Origin: Paraplanobispora takensis
GTDB taxonomy: Bacteria; Actinomycetota; Actinomycetes; Streptosporangiales; Streptosporangiaceae
DNA length: 64,000 nt
Reading direction: 5' to 3'
Assembly (NCBI RefSeq): GCF_016863195.1
Contig: NZ_BOOK01000008.1
Span: 98,786-162,785 of the forward strand
The position numbers and the translations under genes were made by a program. Position 1 is the stretch's first letter. Each line of letters starts with the position of its first letter. The notes beneath the pieces were generated by a model that saw only the letters and a program-made list of their open reading frames with translations, did no database searches and was not told the DNA's origin. Of this stretch, positions 60,081 through 64,000 are shown in pieces.

Positions 60081-60845
60081 TCAGCCCTCCAGCCGGGTGA
60101 GCCGTTCGGCCACCTGGGCGGCGGAGGGACGCAGCAGATGGTCGGCGATCCGGCCGTCGGACAAGAACACCACCGCGTCGGCGCTTGCCGCCGCGACCGG
60201 GTCGTGGGTGACCATGACGACGGTCTGCCCGGCGGCGTCGACCATGCGGCGCAGCAGCCGCAGGACCGTGCGGGCCGACCCGGTGTCCAGAGCTCCGGTG
60301 GGTTCGTCGGCGAACAGCACCGAGGGCCGCGTCACCATCGCGCGGGCGATCGCCACCCGCTGCTGCTGCCCGCCCGACAGCTCCCGCGGTCGATGCCGCC
60401 CTCGGTCGGCCAGTCCCACATCGGCCAGCGCGGTTTGCACATCACGGCGCGATGGCCGGGCCCCGGCCAGCCGCAACGGGAGCGCGACGTTCTGCTCGGC
60501 GCTCAGCGAGCCGATCAGGTTGAAGTTCTGGAAGACGAAGCCCACGGTGCGGCGCCGCAGCCTGGTCAGTTCCGCGTCGGTGGCGTGGGTGATGTCCTGC
60601 CCGGCCAGCAGGACGCGACCGGCGCTCACCCGATCCAGGCCCGCGGCGCAGTGCAGCAGGGTGGACTTTCCCGACCCTGAGGGGCCCATCACGGCGGTCC
60701 AGGAACCGGCCGGGAAAGTCACACTGACCTCGGCCAGCGCTTGCACCTGCGTCTCACCGGCCCCGTAACGCCTGCTCACCTGGGACAGCTGCACGGGGGC
60801 GACCGGGACGCCGGCATGCGGCCCCGCGGTGGCGGGAGCCCTCAT
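60081..60845 (-). CDS. MacB/LolD-type ABC ATPase
   Basis: 254-residue ATPase: Walker A MGPSGSGKSTLL, signature LSGGQQQRVAIARAM, Walker B VLFADEPTGALD and the H-loop VMVTHDP. It drives the FtsX-type permease downstream. It overlaps the preceding hypothetical gene by 4 nt. Confidence 0.93.
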   Translation of the reverse strand: MRAPATAGPHAGVPVAPVQLSQVSRRYGAGETQVQALAEVSVTFPAGSWTAVMGPSGSGKSTLLHCAAGLDRVSAGRVLLAGQDITHATDAELTRLRRRTVGFVFQNFNLIGSLSAEQNVALPLRLAGARPSRRDVQTALADVGLADRGRHRPRELSGGQQQRVAIARAMVTRPSVLFADEPTGALDTGSARTVLRLLRRMVDAAGQTVVMVTHDPVAAASADAVVFLSDGRIADHLLRPSAAQVAERLTRLEG

Positions 60846-61288
60846 CGCACGACCTCCAGGCCGATACCGCGCGCCAGTGCCCGCACCCGCGCGTCGTCGG
60901 GGCGCAGCCCGTCCTCATGCACATGGAACGGCCGGGGGCGGTCCGGGCCGGCGGGGCCGGCGCTGTCGGCCAGGATGCGGTCGGCATCCAGAACCGCCTC
61001 GCAGGCCCCGCCGCCCGCGCTGAGCCGGACGATCTGGCGCGGCGAGTGGTCGCCGAAGCCGTCCGCCGACCAGTCGGGCCCTTCGTCCGGACCGCCGGCG
61101 ATCGGCCGCCGCATCACGGTGTCCCGGTTCTGCGACCAGCTTGCGGACGGGTGGGACGTTGCCCGCGCCGCAGTCCGCGGGGGACCGGGCGCCGCGTCCA
61201 CCGATCCGCCGGCCGACGCCGCATCGGCAAGGACTGCCGGGAGAGCGGTGACGCGTACGGGAAGCCTTCGTCTCATGCCTCGGATCAC
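60842..61288 (-). CDS. Hypothetical protein upstream of the ABC exporter
   Basis: About 145 residues. The N-terminus MRRRLPVRVTALPAVLADAAS may be a weak signal. No family is recognised. It is 4-nt coupled to the ABC ATPase, so it is probably part of the same operon and perhaps an envelope partner. Confidence 0.55.
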   Translation of the reverse strand: MIRGMRRRLPVRVTALPAVLADAASAGGSVDAAPGPPRTAARATSHPSASWSQNRDTVMRRPIAGGPDEGPDWSADGFGDHSPRQIVRLSAGGGACEAVLDADRILADSAGPAGPDRPRPFHVHEDGLRPDDARVRALARGIGLEVVR

Positions 61289-61333
61289 ACCACCGCGGCA
61301 CCGGCGCCCGCATCACGGTGATCTACCAACTTG

Positions 61334-61355
61334 GAGGTATGCCCAGCACTACCTC
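61334..61355. promoter_or_regulatory. Operator candidate of the second two-component system
   Basis: Inverted repeat containing GGTATGCCCAGCACTACC, matching GGTAGGGCCAGCCCTACC upstream of the first system in 15 of 18 positions. It lies 40 bp before the histidine kinase start and 46 bp upstream of the divergent hypothetical gene. Confidence 0.6.
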
Positions 61356-61394
61356 GGTGCCGGAGCGGGTCGCGGGGTCGACTAGCGTACGTCT

Positions 61395-62726
61395 GTGCCG
61401 AACGATCCGCCGCCCACCCCGCTGGCCGCGATGGGACGCCGCGGGTTTTTGCTGACCGCCTGGCCCTGGCGCGCGGCCGGCTACCTGCTGTCGACCGTGC
61501 CGGTCGTGCTCACGGTGGGCCTGCCGCCGGTGTTGCTCGGCCTGCCGCCGTTTCTGGCCGTCGCGCCGGACGCCACCCTCGGCGAGTGGGCGTTCCTCGC
61601 CGTCCTCGGCGCCCTGCTGGTCGCCGGGCTCGGACCGATGGCGACCATCCCGCTGGCCAGGCTGGAGCGGCGCCGGCTGCGTCTGGTGGATCTCCGCTCG
61701 ACGGGTTCGGGCCATCGGCGGCCACCGGGCCGGGGCGTCGTGCCGTGGCTTCGCACCCGCTATGCCGAATCGGCCACCTGGCGCGAACTCGGCTACTTCC
61801 TGCTGCTGGCCGCCACCACCCCCGTCCTTTACGCGGCGCTGGTGTCCGCGCTGGTCTTGCAGCTCTGCGCCATTGCCGCCCCGCTGATCCTGCTGGGCGG
61901 CGACGGCCCGATGGCGCTGGGCCCGGTGGAGGTCGCGACCCCGGCGGCCGCGCTGCCGTACGCGCTCGCCGCGCTCGTGCTGCTGCCCGCCGTTCCGTAC
62001 CTGCTGGCGCTGACCTCCGGTGCGCAGGCCGCGCTCGCCCGGGCGCTGCTCCAGCGCGGATCCGGCGAACGGCTCCAGGCCGAACTCGTCGAGGTCGCGC
62101 GCTCGCGGGCGCGGCTGGTCGACGCGTTCGAGGCCGAACGCCGCCGCATCGAACGCGACCTGCACGACGGCGCCCAGCAACGGCTGCTCTCGCTCACCAT
62201 GAAGCTCGGGCTGGCCCGCGTGGACCTGCCGTCCGGATCCGCGGCCGCCGCCAGCGTGGCCGACGCCCACCAGGAGGCCAAGCAGCTCATGACCGAGCTG
62301 CGGGAACTGGTGCACGGCATCCATCCCCGAGTGCTCACCGATCGGGGACTGGCGGCGGCGCTGGGCGAACTGGCCGATCGGTCCCCTCTGGCGGTCACCG
62401 TCGCGGCCGACCTGCCCGCACGGCCGCCCCGCCACGTCGAGAGCACGGCCTACTTCGCCGCCGCCGAGGCGCTCACCAACGCCGCAAAGCACAGCGGCGC
62501 CGATCGGGCGGGAGTGGCTGCGCGCTGGGACGACGGCGTCCTCACCCTGGAGATCATCGATGGCGGTGCCGGCGGCGCCGATCCCGGCCGCGGCACCGGA
62601 CTGACCGGGCTGGCCGACCGGGTGGCGGTGATCGACGGCAGACTGCTGGTGTCGAGCCCGGCCGGTGGCCCGACTCGCGTACGTGTGGAGCTTCCGTGCG
62701 ATCTGAACCGACCGCCGTCCGGGTAG
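61395..62726 (+). CDS. Sensor histidine kinase (HisKA_3)
   Basis: 443 residues with a membrane sensor domain (four hydrophobic segments) and the phospho-acceptor motif RRRIERDLHDGAQQRLL (about His257). The ATPase has EALTNAAKHSGA and GLTGLADRVA. It is paralogous to the 6.9-kb kinase. Divergent from the ABC-exporter operon, a typical arrangement for peptide-responsive systems. It overlaps the response regulator by 31 nt. Confidence 0.92.
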   Translation: MPNDPPPTPLAAMGRRGFLLTAWPWRAAGYLLSTVPVVLTVGLPPVLLGLPPFLAVAPDATLGEWAFLAVLGALLVAGLGPMATIPLARLERRRLRLVDLRSTGSGHRRPPGRGVVPWLRTRYAESATWRELGYFLLLAATTPVLYAALVSALVLQLCAIAAPLILLGGDGPMALGPVEVATPAAALPYALAALVLLPAVPYLLALTSGAQAALARALLQRGSGERLQAELVEVARSRARLVDAFEAERRRIERDLHDGAQQRLLSLTMKLGLARVDLPSGSAAAASVADAHQEAKQLMTELRELVHGIHPRVLTDRGLAAALGELADRSPLAVTVAADLPARPPRHVESTAYFAAAEALTNAAKHSGADRAGVAARWDDGVLTLEIIDGGAGGADPGRGTGLTGLADRVAVIDGRLLVSSPAGGPTRVRVELPCDLNRPPSG

Positions 62727-63382
62727 TCCTCGCCGAGGACGGCGTCCTCCTGCGGGAGGGCCTGGCGGGCCTGCTGGCCCGGTTCGCCTTCGACGTCGTG
62801 GCCGCCGTGGGCGACGCCGCGGCCCTGCGCGCGGCCGTCGCCGAGCACCGTCCCGACCTGGTGATCACCGATATCCGGATGCCGCCGGACTTCTCCGACG
62901 AGGGCCTGCGAGCGGCTGTGGAGCTGCGTCACGCCGATCCGGACCTGGCGGTGGTGGCGCTCAGCCAGTACGTCGAGCTGAGCTACGCCGCCGACCTGCT
63001 GGACTCCGGCGCCGGCCGCCGGGTCGGCTACCTGCTCAAGGACCGGGTGGTCGACGTCGCCGACTTCGTCGCCGCGCTGCGCCAGGTGGTGGGCGGCGGC
63101 ACGGTGGTGGACCCGCAGGTCATCCGCCAGCTCATCACCCGGCGACGAGATCCGCTCGCCGAGCTTTCCCCGCGCGAGCACGAAGTGCTCATGCTCATCG
63201 CCGAAGGCCACTCCAACGCCGCCATCGCCCGGAGGCTGGTCGTCACGGACGCGACCGTGGGCAAACACGTCCGCAGTATCCTCGCCAAGCTCGACCTTCC
63301 CCAGACCGAGGACACCCACCGCAGAGTCCTCGCCGTCCTGGCCTACCTCCGCGGCCGACCCGCAAACCCGCAACCCCGTTGA
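62696..63382 (+). CDS. LuxR-family (NarL-type) response regulator
   Basis: 228-residue regulator with GTG start. Receiver with Asp59 in VITDIRMPPDF and conserved Lys in GYLLKDRVVDVADF; LuxR HTH in LSPREHEVLMLIAEGHSNAAIARRLVVTDATVGKHVRSILAKL. It pairs with the upstream kinase and is a close paralogue of the 8.2-kb regulator, which fits the shared operator. Confidence 0.93.
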   Translation: MRSEPTAVRVVLAEDGVLLREGLAGLLARFAFDVVAAVGDAAALRAAVAEHRPDLVITDIRMPPDFSDEGLRAAVELRHADPDLAVVALSQYVELSYAADLLDSGAGRRVGYLLKDRVVDVADFVAALRQVVGGGTVVDPQVIRQLITRRRDPLAELSPREHEVLMLIAEGHSNAAIARRLVVTDATVGKHVRSILAKLDLPQTEDTHRRVLAVLAYLRGRPANPQPR

Positions 63383-63744
63383 TCCCGCGGTAACGGAGAC
63401 CGGGAGAAACTATGGGACTGGTCAGGCGAGGCTGAGCGCCTGATCTGGGACCTCGTCGCGCGCCGACTTTTCGGATGGAGGTTTCCGGACGGTATCGAGC
63501 CTGGTCATCAGGGTGTCCAGCAACGTACGCATTCCTGTACGCCGCCGGAGACGGCTTCGTGACCGTCTGGGCGTACGCGCACGTTTCGACGCGTCAAAGG
63601 CGCCTCTGTCACCGAGGCCGCCCGCACTCTCAAGAGCGACCGTTCCACCGCCTACGCCGCCCTCGCCACAGCGGCCCGCAGGTCCCCGGCCTGACGTTTC
63701 CACGGTCTCTCCCGGTCTCCACGGACGCCGTCTTGTGATCTTGT
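63383..63744. other. Gene-poor region with possible recombinase debris
   Basis: No intact gene seen. A plus-strand fragment near 63.6 kb (GASVTEAARTLKSDRSTAYAAL) resembles the helix-turn-helix tail of a serine recombinase, ending at about 63692. Confidence 0.35.
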
Positions 63745-64000
63745 TCAGGAGTCGGTCGGTTGATGGGAGCCGGTGGCTGTGGGGGCGGTCCATGCGAGCA
63801 GCATGTGGAGGGAGTCGTGGGAGGAGGTGCCCGGCCGGGCCGCGTATGTGATCAGTGCCTGGTCGGGGTCGTCGGCGGCGCGCAGGGTTTCGTAGGTCAG
63901 TTCCAGGTCGCCGACCAGCGGGTGGTGGAACCTCTTGATGCCCGAGGTCTTGTCCTGGACCGGATGTTCCGCCCACAGGCGGCGGAAATCCTCGCTCTTT
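63745..64000 (-). CDS. MmyB-type helix-turn-helix regulator (5' part outside window)
   Basis: The C-terminal ~84 residues of the MmyB-like ligand-binding domain, SEDFRRLWAEHPVQDKTSGI, then HHPLVGDLELTYETL and DDPDQALITYAA. The HTH and start are beyond the window end. Members regulate short-chain dehydrogenase/reductase genes and related targets. Confidence 0.8.
   Translation of the reverse strand, partial: KSEDFRRLWAEHPVQDKTSGIKRFHHPLVGDLELTYETLRAADDPDQALITYAARPGTSSHDSLHMLLAWTAPTATGSHQPTDS

Noticed and set aside
63422..63976. 184-codon minus-strand frame
   Set aside because: Shadow frame overlapping the MmyB gene, whose conserved domain is in another frame.

Overview
The window is high-GC, GC3-rich DNA typical of an actinomycete. 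An SsgB-type sporulation regulator, an AfsR/SARP-type regulator, LiaS/LiaR-like two-component pairs, a YtrA-type GntR/ABC cassette and a large share of GTG/TTG starts with 4-nt ATGA overlaps point to a filamentous, sporulating genus. Streptosporangiales is my best guess, by inference only.

0-10 kb is mostly chromosomal: a TAXI-type TRAP transporter (5' end outside the window), a DUF2087 protein, a DUF3516 helicase, a membrane acyltransferase, a two-component system and a phosphotransferase. 10-27 kb is the most unusual part. A minus-strand operon (18.5 to 12.5 kb) encodes a 48-aa precursor-like peptide with a very acidic leader and a Cys/aromatic tail, a radical SAM/SPASM enzyme, an MFS exporter, a prolyl oligopeptidase and a GT1-type glycosyltransferase. 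Three of its junctions are 4-nt overlaps or 3-nt gaps. This looks like a ribosomal peptide (RiPP) pathway with a predicted radical crosslink, cleavage after Pro33 and glycosylation. A divergent plus-strand operon (18.6 to 24.6 kb) encodes a cyclase/ATPase signalling protein, a subtilase with no visible signal peptide, a GAF protein and an ATP-grasp enzyme with the C-terminal signature of graspetide ligases. Small regulators, an AfsR-like protein and a LuxR-type ATPase flank the locus.

27-46 kb holds a TPR protein preceded by a 24-aa peptide gene and a stem-loop, agmatine deiminase with a divergent urease (fused beta/gamma subunits, flap Cys replaced, no accessory genes) and a divergent TetR. 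It continues with a VOC protein, a diguanylate cyclase, three tRNA genes (Val, Cys, Gly), hutH, a dehydrogenase-RidA fusion, a LysR regulator, pabB/pabC, an LVIVD-repeat lipoprotein, a DUF305 lipoprotein and ssgB.

From 46.4 kb a tRNA-Val(CAC) gene is followed by an integrated element: a frameshifted tyrosine integrase, a ribbon-helix-helix protein, an excisionase and an FtsK/TraSA-like ATPase. Beyond it lie a serine recombinase with a res-like upstream site, a GntR-ABC cassette with a clear operator, and a scrap yard of Tn3, IS5, possible IS256 and integrase fragments. The right end has an S41 peptidase, a MacB-like ABC exporter and a second two-component system paralogous to the first. The two systems share an 18-bp palindrome upstream. 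The window ends inside an MmyB-type regulator.
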